Source: JALZAA01 sp046724435
GTDB taxonomy: Bacteria > Actinomycetota > Acidimicrobiia > IMCC26256 > JACDBD01
Assembly: GCA_046724435.1 (NCBI GenBank)
Contig: JBKOWN010000064.1
Location: 1 to 14,857 of the forward strand
DNA: 14,857 nt
Reading direction: 5' to 3'
The notes under the pieces were generated by a model that saw nothing but the letters and a program-made list of their open reading frames with translations, was not told the origin of the DNA and made no database searches. The translations under genes were made by a program, and so were the position numbers. Of the stretch, positions 6,742 to 13,461 are shown in pieces (position 1 is the stretch's first letter; every line of letters begins with the position of its first letter).

Positions 6742-8364
6742 ATGGCCCGGACCGACGCTCCTCGCACGGCCGCGGTCGAAGCGGTCGAGACGTCCCGGGC
6801 ACCCGAGCGGTCCGGCCTCGTTCTCATCGCGCTCATCCTGGTGGCGGCGGTCGCCAACCTGAACCTCGCCGTCGCCAACGTCGCGCTGCCCGACATCGGC
6901 ATCGCGTTCGACTCGTCGCAGACCACGCTCGACCTCGTCGCCGTCGGCTTCTCGCTGGGCCTTGCCGGGTCCGTGCTGTACCTGGGCGCGCTCGGAGACC
7001 GCTATGGGCGCAAGATGATGCTCGTCCTCGGCACCTCGCTGGCGATTCCCGCGTCCATCGCGGCTGCGTACGCCCCGTCCGACACCTTCCTCATCTTCGC
7101 CCGCATCGTGGGCGGCGTTGCCGCCGGCATGGCATACCCCACGACGCTGGCGCTCATCACGGCGCTGTGGTCGGGGCCGGCGCGGACGAAGGCGATCGCC
7201 CTGTGGTCCGCGATCGGCGGTGGACTGACGGCGCTCGGCCCCCTCGTCGCCGGCGGATTGCTCGAGAGCTTCTGGTGGGGATCCGTTTTTCTCGTCACCC
7301 TTCCACTCGCCGCTCTCGCCCTCGTGCTGGCGGTCGTGCTCGTCCCGAGTCACGTCAACGAGACGAGCGATCCGGTCGACAACCTCGGTGGCATCGTGTC
7401 GGCCGTCTTCGTGGGGGCGCTCATCGTCTCGATCAACTTCGCGTCGGTCCCGAACGAAGGGACGATCGCGATCGGGCTCGGAGTCGTCGCGGCGGCGGCC
7501 GGAATCGCGTTCTTCATCCGGCAGCGTCACGCTCGGAATCCCTTGTACGACCTCCACGTCGCCGCGCGGCGCATCTTCTGGGTCGCAGCGGCGGCCGGCA
7601 TCATCGTGTTCGGCTCGCTCATGGCCGCCATCTTCATAGGCCAGCAGTTCCTGCAGAACGTGCTCGGCTACTCGACGCTCGAGGCCGGTGCATCCATCCT
7701 CCCCGCCGCCATCCTCATGGTGATCGTCGCACCCAGGTCGGCGAAGCTCGTCGAGGCGCGGGGTGCCCGCTTCACGCTGTTGCTCGGATATGTCTTCGTG
7801 CTGTTCGGGTTCCTGACGATGTATGCGCTGTGGGACGAGGGGACGCCGTATTGGGAGGTCGGCCTCGCGTACGCGTTCGTGGGCATCGGGATCGGCCTCG
7901 CCGGCACGCCGGCGTCGCACTCGCTGACCGGATCCGTCCCGGTCAAGCGCGCCGGTATGGCGTCGGGCACGGCCGATCTCCAACGAGACCTCGGCGGCGC
8001 CGTCATGCAGTCGATCCTCGGCGCCCTCCTGACCGCCGGTTACTCGGCGGCGGTGGCCAGCGCGATCGCGGCCTCGCCGAACCGCAACCAGATCAACGAC
8101 AAGACCCAGGCCCAGCTCGAGCAGTCGTTCGCCGGCGCCGAGAACATCGCCAAGGCGGCGCCTCAGTATGCGAACCAGATCCTGGCCGGCGCGAAGTCGT
8201 CGTTCGTCGACGGCGCCGACTGGGCCTACGTCGCGGGGATCATCGCGATTCTGCTGGGCGCCGCCATCGTGTACTTCTTCTATCCCAAGAAGGAAGAGGA
8301 GCAGCGGCTACTCGCCGAATACGCGAAAGAGGACACCGCGCCGCGTTCGAGCCCGGCCCGATGA
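6742..8364 (+). CDS. MFS transporter, DHA2 (EmrB/QacA)-like
   Basis: A 540-residue integral membrane protein with about 14 predicted helices, the DHA2 drug:proton antiporter layout. TM1 contains LNLAVANVALPDIG (40-53). MFS motif A reads GALGDRYGRKMMLVLG (82-97). A motif C-like stretch GGGLTALGPLVAGGLL lies in TM5. The long last outer loop NDKTQAQLEQSFAGAENIAK precedes the final helix, as in many actinobacterial DHA2 proteins. Export of a drug-like or metabolic compound is the family role, with substrate unknown. The usual acidic residue of the TM1 'LDxTIVNVALP' motif is replaced here (NLAVANVALP), so its coupling or substrate may differ. The ATG directly follows the regulator's TAG, and its own stop overlaps the next ATG, so it sits inside a tight four-gene operon. 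Confidence 0.92.
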   Translation: MARTDAPRTAAVEAVETSRAPERSGLVLIALILVAAVANLNLAVANVALPDIGIAFDSSQTTLDLVAVGFSLGLAGSVLYLGALGDRYGRKMMLVLGTSLAIPASIAAAYAPSDTFLIFARIVGGVAAGMAYPTTLALITALWSGPARTKAIALWSAIGGGLTALGPLVAGGLLESFWWGSVFLVTLPLAALALVLAVVLVPSHVNETSDPVDNLGGIVSAVFVGALIVSINFASVPNEGTIAIGLGVVAAAAGIAFFIRQRHARNPLYDLHVAARRIFWVAAAAGIIVFGSLMAAIFIGQQFLQNVLGYSTLEAGASILPAAILMVIVAPRSAKLVEARGARFTLLLGYVFVLFGFLTMYALWDEGTPYWEVGLAYAFVGIGIGLAGTPASHSLTGSVPVKRAGMASGTADLQRDLGGAVMQSILGALLTAGYSAAVASAIAASPNRNQINDKTQAQLEQSFAGAENIAKAAPQYANQILAGAKSSFVDGADWAYVAGIIAILLGAAIVYFFYPKKEEEQRLLAEYAKEDTAPRSSPAR

Positions 8365-8540
8365 GCAACAATGGGGAGGACCGCATCGAGAAAGGGCAGG
8401 TCATGGAAGACGGAACAGGTCGAGCGAAGCTCCGGCGCGGGCCTCTCGCCGGCGCGCCGTTCTGGGTAGTGCTCCTCGCGCTGTGGGGTCTCCTGGAGAT
8501 CGCATGGCGGTGGAGGCGGGCGCGCGCCTGGATCTCCTGA
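8361..8540 (+). CDS. small single-helix membrane protein, unknown function
   Basis: A 59-residue frame begins at ATG 8361, overlapping the MFS stop as ATGA, and ends at TGA 8538-8540. The N-terminal half is polar (MSNNGEDRIEKGQVMEDGTG). The C-terminal half has one hydrophobic helix, GAPFWVVLLALWGLLEIAWR (about residues 31-50), then a basic tail WRRARAWIS, which suggests one membrane span with a cytoplasmic C-terminus. An internal ATG at 8403 preceded by GGGCAGG would give 45 residues. I recognise no family. The evidence for it being real is the overlap, the operon position, the coherent hydrophobic helix and the good third-position GC. It could be a small partner of the MFS or of the channel, which is speculation. 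Confidence 0.6.
   Translation: MSNNGEDRIEKGQVMEDGTGRAKLRRGPLAGAPFWVVLLALWGLLEIAWRWRRARAWIS
8495..8498 (+). promoter_or_regulatory. ribosome binding site deciding the channel start
   Basis: GGAG lies 5 bases before ATG 8504, inside the preceding small gene. The competing ATG at 8579 has only a GGGAG 10 bases away. Confidence 0.5.
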
Positions 8541-9253
8541 GCACACCGGCGCGGGCCGCGGGCGGGAGCGAGACGCGCATGCCGGCATACCGCTACGGCA
8601 TCGTCCTGCTGCTCCTCTTCGCGACCTTCGTCTTCCTCGCCATCGGACCGACCGGCGACTGGGTCCCGCTCGTCGCAGTCGTCCTCCAGGGCGCCACCCT
8701 GCTCGCCGCGCTGTCCGCGTCCGGCACCGGTCGGAAGTTGCGGCGCATCGCCGTCGTCGTGGTGATCATCGCCCTCGTGTCGGCGACGGTCGGCCTGTTC
8801 GTCGGCGACAGGCACTACACCGGCTCACTGTTCGTGCTCAGCCTGCTCCTCGTAGCCGGCGCCCCCGCCGCGATCATTCACGCGCTCGTCCGGCGCCGCG
8901 TGATCGACGTCCAGACCGTTCTCGGCGCGCTGTGCGTCTACATCCTGCTCGGGATGCTGTGGTCCTTCGCCTACGCAGCCGTCGGCACGATCCAGTCGGA
9001 GCCGTTCTTCACGCAGCAGGCACACGCCACGGTCGCCGACTATCTCTACTTCAGCTTCGTGACGCAGACGACCGTCGGGTACGGCGATTTCACAGCTGCG
9101 GGCGGGCTCGGTCGGGCACTCGCCGTCCTCGAGGCATTGATCGGCCAGCTCTACCTCGTCACGGTGATCGCGCTGCTCGTGAGCAACCTGGGCGCCAGCC
9201 GACGGCGGGCGCGGGGGCGGGACGAGAGCGACAGCTCCCGCGACCCGGGCTGA
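8504..9253 (+). CDS. potassium channel-family protein (TVGYGD filter)
   Basis: A 249-residue membrane protein. The selectivity filter TTVGYGD (189-195) follows a pore helix DYLYFSFVTQ (179-188) and is followed by a second pore-lining helix, LAVLEALIGQLYLVTVIALL (206-225). Four further hydrophobic helices lie before the pore (about 32-48, 53-72, 82-100, 106-128), and TM5 is at about 137-160. No arginine-rich S4 helix is visible, so it is probably not voltage-gated, and no RCK/TrkA domain follows: the C-terminus is a short basic/acidic tail. K+ conduction is expected from the filter. ATG 8504 has a good ribosome binding site and strong coding bias down to 8579, where a second ATG (MPAYRYG) would give 224 residues. 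It overlaps the small gene by 37 bp and ends the operon. Confidence 0.88.
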   Translation: MAVEAGARLDLLSTPARAAGGSETRMPAYRYGIVLLLLFATFVFLAIGPTGDWVPLVAVVLQGATLLAALSASGTGRKLRRIAVVVVIIALVSATVGLFVGDRHYTGSLFVLSLLLVAGAPAAIIHALVRRRVIDVQTVLGALCVYILLGMLWSFAYAAVGTIQSEPFFTQQAHATVADYLYFSFVTQTTVGYGDFTAAGGLGRALAVLEALIGQLYLVTVIALLVSNLGASRRRARGRDESDSSRDPG

Positions 9254-9267
9254 TCACGTCAGCGCAC

Positions 9268-9287
9268 CCGGCGCCGTGGTCGAGCTG
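9268..9287 (+). repeat. 20-base exact direct repeat, copy 1 (between convergent genes)
   Basis: CCGGCGCCGTGGTCGAGCTG occurs here, in the 45-bp gap between the channel stop and the second MFS stop, and again at 10733-10752 inside the GH15 3' end. Read on the minus strand in the GH15 frame, the copy and its flanks give YDQLDHGAGCADVI, resembling the GH15 C-terminus DYQLDHGAGRVNVVD. It may be a decayed duplicate of that gene end. Immediately beside it, AGCTGGTC is repeated at 9283-9290 and 9293-9300. Confidence 0.6.
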
Positions 9288-9298
9288 GTCGTAGCTGG

Positions 9299-10693
9299 TC
9301 AGGCCTCGACCGCGTGCGCTGGCTGCCGCGGGAGGAAGATGGCGGCGGCGAAGCCGACGAAGCCGATGGCACCGAGCACGATCATCGCGGCGCCGTACGC
9401 ATGGTTCGTGAGACCCGAGACGAGAATCGTGCCGGCGATGGCGGTGCCGAGCGACGAGCCGAGGTTCGACACGCTCCGCGACAGTCCGCTGATCTCACCC
9501 TGGAGGTTTTCCGGGAACGCGGACTGCACGACGTTGACCGACGGCGTCAGCATGACGCCGACGCCGAGCCCGATGAGTAGCAGCCCGGGCGCGAAGGCCC
9601 ACACGCTGGGCGAGCCGGCCACCAGGGCGAGCAGCACGGCGATCCCGGCGATCGTGACGACGAACCCCGCCATGATCAGGGTCCGCTGCTCGTACTTCTT
9701 GGCGAGCCGTTCGGCCGCGAGCGACGAGACCAGGATGCCGGCGGTGGCGGCCGTGAAGATCACGCCCGTCTCGATGGCGTTGTACCCGCGCACCACCTGC
9801 AAGTACGCGGACACCGTGAACGAGGTCCCCAACAGCACTGCCCACTGGACGTTCTGCGTGACGAGGGCGAGGTTGGACGTGCGGTTCCTGAAGAGCCCGG
9901 TCGACAGCAGCGGCTCCTCGTGCGCACGCTCCCGGTTGCGGATATGCACGAAGAACGCCGCGAGGATCACGGCCGCGACCGCGATGAGAAACGCCATGAG
10001 CAGAAGGTTGTTGTCCGCGGCCATGATGCCCAGCACCAGGATGACGAGGCCGGTGGCGGACAGGACCGCCCCGACGGTGTCGAAGGGATGGGTCGGGTCC
10101 GGCGCCAGCGGGTCGTCGAGGCGGCGCCCGAGGACGAAGATCACGACGATGACCAGCGCCTGGAAGACGAACGCGGCCCGCCAGCTGATGGCCGTGGTGA
10201 TGAGGCCGCCGATCAACGGCCCGGCGGCGGCGCCGACGCCGCCCATTCCGCTGATCAAGCCGAAGGCGCGGGCGCGCGAGGTCAGGTCGGTGAAGAGCAT
10301 CGTCGTGAGGATGTACACGGGTGGGATGAGCAGGGCAGTGCCGACACCTTCGAAGATCGAGTTCCCGAGGATCAGCACTCCGAGTCCGGGCGACAACGCA
10401 CTCATGACCGCACCGATCCCATAGATGACCAGACCGAGCTGGAAGCAGCGCTTGCGTCCCCAACGGTCGGTCAGCTTCCCGCCCGGGATCATCAGCGCCG
10501 CCATGACCAGCAGGAACAGCGTGATCGCGACCTGCACGCCCTGCACGCTCGTGTCCAGATCGTGGCTGATGTCGTTGATCATCACGTTCATGTTCGAGCC
10601 CGCGAAGCTGCAGATGAACTGCGCGAGCGCGAGCGGAACGAGCATGCGGCGCAGGGCCGCGGGCGTGCTGTTCGCGCTGACGGCTTCGGCCAC
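9299..10693 (-). CDS. MFS transporter (DHA2-like), second copy type
   Basis: A 464-residue protein with about 14 hydrophobic helices. TM1 is LVPLALAQFICSFAGSNMNV (18-37). Motif A is GGKLTDRWGRKR (71-82). A motif C-like stretch GMGGVGAAAGPLIGGLI lies in TM5. A loop HIRNRERAHEEPLLSTGLFR precedes the second half, as in EmrB/QacA relatives. It is only distantly similar to the other MFS protein of this window. Export of a small molecule is likely, with substrate unknown. The start is GTG 10693 (VAEAVSANS); a later ATG at 10645 would remove half of TM1's lead-in. The ribosome binding site AGGAG overlaps the stop of the GH15 gene 14 bp upstream, so translation is coupled to GH15. The gene converges on the potassium channel gene. 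Confidence 0.9.
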   Translation of the reverse strand: MAEAVSANSTPAALRRMLVPLALAQFICSFAGSNMNVMINDISHDLDTSVQGVQVAITLFLLVMAALMIPGGKLTDRWGRKRCFQLGLVIYGIGAVMSALSPGLGVLILGNSIFEGVGTALLIPPVYILTTMLFTDLTSRARAFGLISGMGGVGAAAGPLIGGLITTAISWRAAFVFQALVIVVIFVLGRRLDDPLAPDPTHPFDTVGAVLSATGLVILVLGIMAADNNLLLMAFLIAVAAVILAAFFVHIRNRERAHEEPLLSTGLFRNRTSNLALVTQNVQWAVLLGTSFTVSAYLQVVRGYNAIETGVIFTAATAGILVSSLAAERLAKKYEQRTLIMAGFVVTIAGIAVLLALVAGSPSVWAFAPGLLLIGLGVGVMLTPSVNVVQSAFPENLQGEISGLSRSVSNLGSSLGTAIAGTILVSGLTNHAYGAAMIVLGAIGFVGFAAAIFLPRQPAHAVEA

Positions 10694-10704
10694 GCCTGAA
10701 CGAT

Positions 10705-10709
10705 CTCCT
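10705..10709 (-). promoter_or_regulatory. ribosome binding site overlapping the GH15 stop codon
   Basis: On the minus strand AGGAG shares two bases with the TAG stop of the GH15 gene and stands 11 bases before GTG 10693. This supports the GTG start and translational coupling. Confidence 0.55.
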
Positions 10710-12534
10710 AAGCGTCGACGACGTTGACGCGGCCGGCGCCGTGGTCGAGCTGATAGTCGAGGTTGATGGCGGCGTTGATCAGCGAGAGGTGGGTGAACGC
10801 CTGCGGGAAGTTTCCGAGCTGCTCGCCGGTGAGACCGATCTCCTCCGCGAACAAGCCCACGTGGTTGGCGTAGGTGAGCATCTTCTCGAACACCAGCCGC
10901 GCCTCTTCGAGGCGGCCCGACCGCGCGAGCGCGTCCACGTAGAAGAAAGTACACAGCGAGAACGTGCCCTCGGAGCCCTGGAGACCATCGGGTGAGGCCT
11001 TCGGGTCGTAGCGGTACACCAGGCTGTCCGAGACGAGCACCTTGTCCATGGCCCGGAGGGTCGACTGCCACTTCTCGTCTGCCGGTGACACGAAGCCGAG
11101 GAGCGGCATGAGCAGGAGCGAGGCGTCGAGCACATCGCTCCCCTCGTACTGCACGAACGCCTTGAGCTCGTCGTTCCAACCCTTTGTCATGACCCAGCGG
11201 TAGATCTCGTCCCGCTCCTTCCTCCACCGGTCGATGTCGGCGGGAAGGCCGTGGTCGATCGCCATCCGAATTGCCCGGTCGAACGCCACCCACTCCATGA
11301 AACGGCTGTACGTGAAGGCCTTCCGACCGCCGCGGGTCTCCCAGATCCCCTCGTCGGGCTCGTCCCAGTGCTCGGCGAGCCAGTCGATCATCTTCTGGAT
11401 GTCGGTCCAGCCCCGGTCGCCGACGGGAAACACGGCCCGGTCGGCGAAGCGGATCGAGTCCATGGCCTCGCCGAAGATGTCGAGCTGCAGCTGGTCGGCG
11501 GCGCCGTTTCCGATCCGCACCGGAGCCGAACCTCGGTATCCCTCGAAGTGGTCGAGGATCTCCTCCTTGAGGTCGGAGCTGCCGTCGACCCGGTACATGA
11601 GCTTGATCGGATGGTCCATATCTCCGGCGGTCTGCTCCATGGTGTTCCGGATCCAGAGAGCGAACGCGGCCGCTTCGTCGGCGAACCCGAGCCCGAGCAA
11701 TGCGTAGACCGAGAACGACGCGTCACGGATCCACGTGAAGCGGTAGTCCCAGTTGCGCTCGCCGCCGACCTGTTCGGGGAGGCCGGCGGTGGGGGCAGCG
11801 ACGAGGGCACCGGTCGGCGCGTACGTCATGAGCTTGAGCGTCATGGCGGAACGCGCGACGGCCTCGCGCCACCGGCCGCGATAGGTGGATTTGTGGAGCC
11901 ACGACTTCCAGTACTCGACGGTGTCGGCGAAGAGCTTGAGCATCTCGCCGTGGCCGATCTCGCTCTTCTCCGCCGACTCGACGACAATGCCGGTGAAGTC
12001 GCCCGCCCGCACCGTGAAACGCGAGCGGATGTCGCCGTGGTGCTCCTCGAGGGGAATGGTGCCGTCGACGTGGAGGGTCATCGACGGGGCCTCGAACACC
12101 GCATTCGTACCGCGCACCTTCGTCGTGTGCGTCTCCCGGCCGTAGTCGAAGCGCGGCTCGATGATCGCCTCGAAGTCCAATTCGCCACGCACGCCTCTGA
12201 CGGCGCGGCCGATGCGGTGATGATCGGTGGCCACGCCCGGATTCTCGATCGGCATGAAGTCGATCACCTCCGCCACGCCCTTCTCCGAGAGGAAGCGGGT
12301 GATGAGGATGGCCGTGTCGGGCTGATACATCTGCTTGGTCACGCAGTCGTCGTCGACGGCGCGCAACGCGAAACGGCCGCCCTTCTCGTGATCGAGCAGC
12401 GAGGCGAAGATGCTCGGCGAGTCGAACCGGGGGCAACAGAACCAGTCGATCGTGCCGTCGGTGGCGACGAGCGCCGCCGTCTGCAGGTCGCCGATCAGGC
12501 CGTGGTCGGCGATCGGCGGATAAGGGTTCGGCAT
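10708..12534 (-). CDS. glycoside hydrolase family 15 protein (glucoamylase/trehalase-like)
   Basis: A 608-residue protein of normal GH15 length. The N-terminal beta-sandwich starts IADHGLIGDLQTAALVATDG (8-27), then TIDWFCCPRFDSPSIFASLL (28-47). The (alpha/alpha)6 catalytic barrel contains GGERNWDYRFTWIRDA (257-272), GIWETRGGRKAFTYSRFMEW (396-415) with probable general acid E399, and SEGTFSLCTFFYVDALAR (521-538) with probable base E522. Family members release glucose from alpha-glucosides; actinobacterial cytoplasmic relatives are often trehalases. No signal peptide is visible, so it acts in the cytoplasm. Trehalose versus maltodextrin cannot be decided here. ATG 12534 is preceded by GAGGGAG. 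The gene is divergent from a glucose-dehydrogenase-like SDR, which suggests that released glucose is oxidised, and it is followed by a coupled MFS gene. Confidence 0.93.
   Translation of the reverse strand: MPNPYPPIADHGLIGDLQTAALVATDGTIDWFCCPRFDSPSIFASLLDHEKGGRFALRAVDDDCVTKQMYQPDTAILITRFLSEKGVAEVIDFMPIENPGVATDHHRIGRAVRGVRGELDFEAIIEPRFDYGRETHTTKVRGTNAVFEAPSMTLHVDGTIPLEEHHGDIRSRFTVRAGDFTGIVVESAEKSEIGHGEMLKLFADTVEYWKSWLHKSTYRGRWREAVARSAMTLKLMTYAPTGALVAAPTAGLPEQVGGERNWDYRFTWIRDASFSVYALLGLGFADEAAAFALWIRNTMEQTAGDMDHPIKLMYRVDGSSDLKEEILDHFEGYRGSAPVRIGNGAADQLQLDIFGEAMDSIRFADRAVFPVGDRGWTDIQKMIDWLAEHWDEPDEGIWETRGGRKAFTYSRFMEWVAFDRAIRMAIDHGLPADIDRWRKERDEIYRWVMTKGWNDELKAFVQYEGSDVLDASLLLMPLLGFVSPADEKWQSTLRAMDKVLVSDSLVYRYDPKASPDGLQGSEGTFSLCTFFYVDALARSGRLEEARLVFEKMLTYANHVGLFAEEIGLTGEQLGNFPQAFTHLSLINAAINLDYQLDHGAGRVNVVDA
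10733..10752 (+). repeat. 20-base exact direct repeat, copy 2 (inside GH15 3' end)
   Basis: This is the second copy of the repeat at 9268-9287. Here it encodes, on the minus strand, QLDHGAG near the GH15 C-terminus. The two copies are in the same orientation, 1465 bp apart, and enclose the whole MFS gene. Confidence 0.6.
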
Positions 12535-12567
12535 CGTGGTCGTCTCCCTCGTGCGGCCGCTGGCTCG

Positions 12568-12646
12568 ACTTTGCGGCGACCGACGCCCGCTGTCATCACC
12601 CCGATGGGATGACGACTTGCGCCCCCGATCGAGCGCAGAATCGGGG
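12568..12646. promoter_or_regulatory. divergent GH15/SDR control region with two inverted repeats
   Basis: The 149-bp gap 12535-12683 holds no gene. GTCATC (12592-12597) pairs with GATGAC (12608-12613) over 10 bases, and CCCCGAT (12623-12629) pairs with ATCGGGG (12640-12646) over 10 bases. GGGATGACGACTTGCGCC (12606-12623) matches 15 of 18 bases of the element at 3554-3571 and stands 78 bases before the SDR ATG. Possible -10-like hexamers are CAGAAT (12636-12641, plus) and CAAAGT (12573-12568, minus); both are weak. A shared regulator with the 3518-3588 region is inferred. Confidence 0.45.
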
Positions 12647-12683
12647 CGGGTCTCTGGCACGCGTCGCAAGCGAGGAGGCAGCC

Positions 12684-13451
12684 ATGTCGCTCGATGGCAA
12701 GGTCGCGATCGTCACCGGAGGGAACAGCGGGATCGGGAAGGCGATCGCACTGGCGCTCGCCCGTCGCAAGGCCAACATCGTCATCGACTACATCGCCCAG
12801 GAGCACGCCACTGAAGAGCTCGAGCACGAGATCGAGGCGCTCGGCGACCAGGCGACCGGCGTCGAGGCCGACTGCAGCGACATCGCCGATCTCGAGCGGC
12901 TGGTCGACCGGGCCGTGAAGGCCTTCGGTCGACTCGACGTGATGGTGAACAACGCGGGGATCGAGACGCGGTCCTCGGTGCTCGAGACGACCGAGGACCA
13001 GTACGACAAGGTCCTGGCGATCAATCTCAAGAGCGCCTTCTTCGCCACACAGCTCGCCGCCAAGCAGATGGTCGCCCAGGGCGGCGGCGGCCGGATCATC
13101 AACGTCAGCTCCGTCCACGAGGACTGGCCCATGCCGGGTAACGCTCCGTACTGCCTGTCCAAGGGTGGGATGCGGATGCTCACCCGAACGGCCGGCGTCG
13201 AGCTCGGTCCTCACAACATCCAGGTCGTCGGGGTGGGCCCCGGCGCGGTGGAAACGCCCATCAACGTGTCGACGATGCAGGACCCCGAGAAGATGAAAAC
13301 CCTCGACACCGCGATCCCGCTCGGGCGCATGGCCAAGCCCGAGGAGATCGGCAACGTCGTGGCCTTCCTCGCCGACAACGAGGCCAGCTACGTGACCGCG
13401 ACCACCGTTTTCACTGATGGCGGCCTCATGCAGACCAGCCCGGGCCTGTAG
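12684..13451 (+). CDS. SDR-family dehydrogenase, glucose 1-dehydrogenase-like
   Basis: A 255-residue classical short-chain dehydrogenase. The cofactor motif is TGGNSGIG (11-18), NNAG is at 89-92, and the catalytic set is N114, S143, Y156 and K160. The stretch around the active site, NVSSVHEDWPMPGNAPYCLS (140-159), closely resembles the SSVHE...Y..SKGG region of Bacillus glucose 1-dehydrogenase. The C-terminal YVTATTVFTDGG is the usual substrate/tetramer end of that group. NAD(P)+-dependent oxidation of glucose to gluconolactone is the best guess, but SDR substrates are hard to predict and another polyol or sugar is possible. The start is firm: AGGAGG at 12673-12678, 5 bp before ATG. It is divergent from GH15 and followed 10 bp later by the GMC gene. 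Confidence 0.92.
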   Translation: MSLDGKVAIVTGGNSGIGKAIALALARRKANIVIDYIAQEHATEELEHEIEALGDQATGVEADCSDIADLERLVDRAVKAFGRLDVMVNNAGIETRSSVLETTEDQYDKVLAINLKSAFFATQLAAKQMVAQGGGGRIINVSSVHEDWPMPGNAPYCLSKGGMRMLTRTAGVELGPHNIQVVGVGPGAVETPINVSTMQDPEKMKTLDTAIPLGRMAKPEEIGNVVAFLADNEASYVTATTVFTDGGLMQTSPGL

Positions 13452-13456
13452 GAAGG
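13451..13456 (+). promoter_or_regulatory. ribosome binding site overlapping the SDR stop codon
   Basis: GGAAGG shares its first base with the SDR stop codon TAG and lies 5 bases before ATG 13462, indicating coupled translation of SDR and GMC. Confidence 0.6.
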
Positions 13457-13461
13457 GCGCC

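Noticed and set aside
6475..7983. 502-residue open frame on the minus strand opposite the regulator end and the first MFS gene
   Set aside because: It is rich in Arg, Asp, Glu and Gly with no recognisable domain and lies antisense to a clear MFS protein; long antisense frames are expected with this GC bias.
7167..8360. Long plus-strand frame inside the first MFS gene that ends at 8540
   Set aside because: Only its last 59 codons (8361-8540) look like a real small protein; the earlier part is an Arg/Pro-rich shadow of the MFS gene.
9254..9298. Terminator between the channel and second MFS gene
   Set aside because: Only the short palindrome CGGCGCCG is present, with no T tract on either strand.
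9276..10424. 382-residue plus-strand frame opposite the second MFS gene
   Set aside because: Ser/Thr/Arg-rich shadow with no hydrophobic or domain pattern; the minus strand encodes a clear transporter.
11251..12612. 453-residue plus-strand frame opposite the GH15 gene
   Set aside because: Composition is typical of an antisense shadow, there is no family pattern, and the GH15 frame on the other strand carries all catalytic motifs.
12609..12683. N-terminal extension of the SDR from an ATG inside the inverted repeat
   Set aside because: AGGAGG stands 5 bp before ATG 12684, and MSLDGKVAIVTGG is the normal SDR start.
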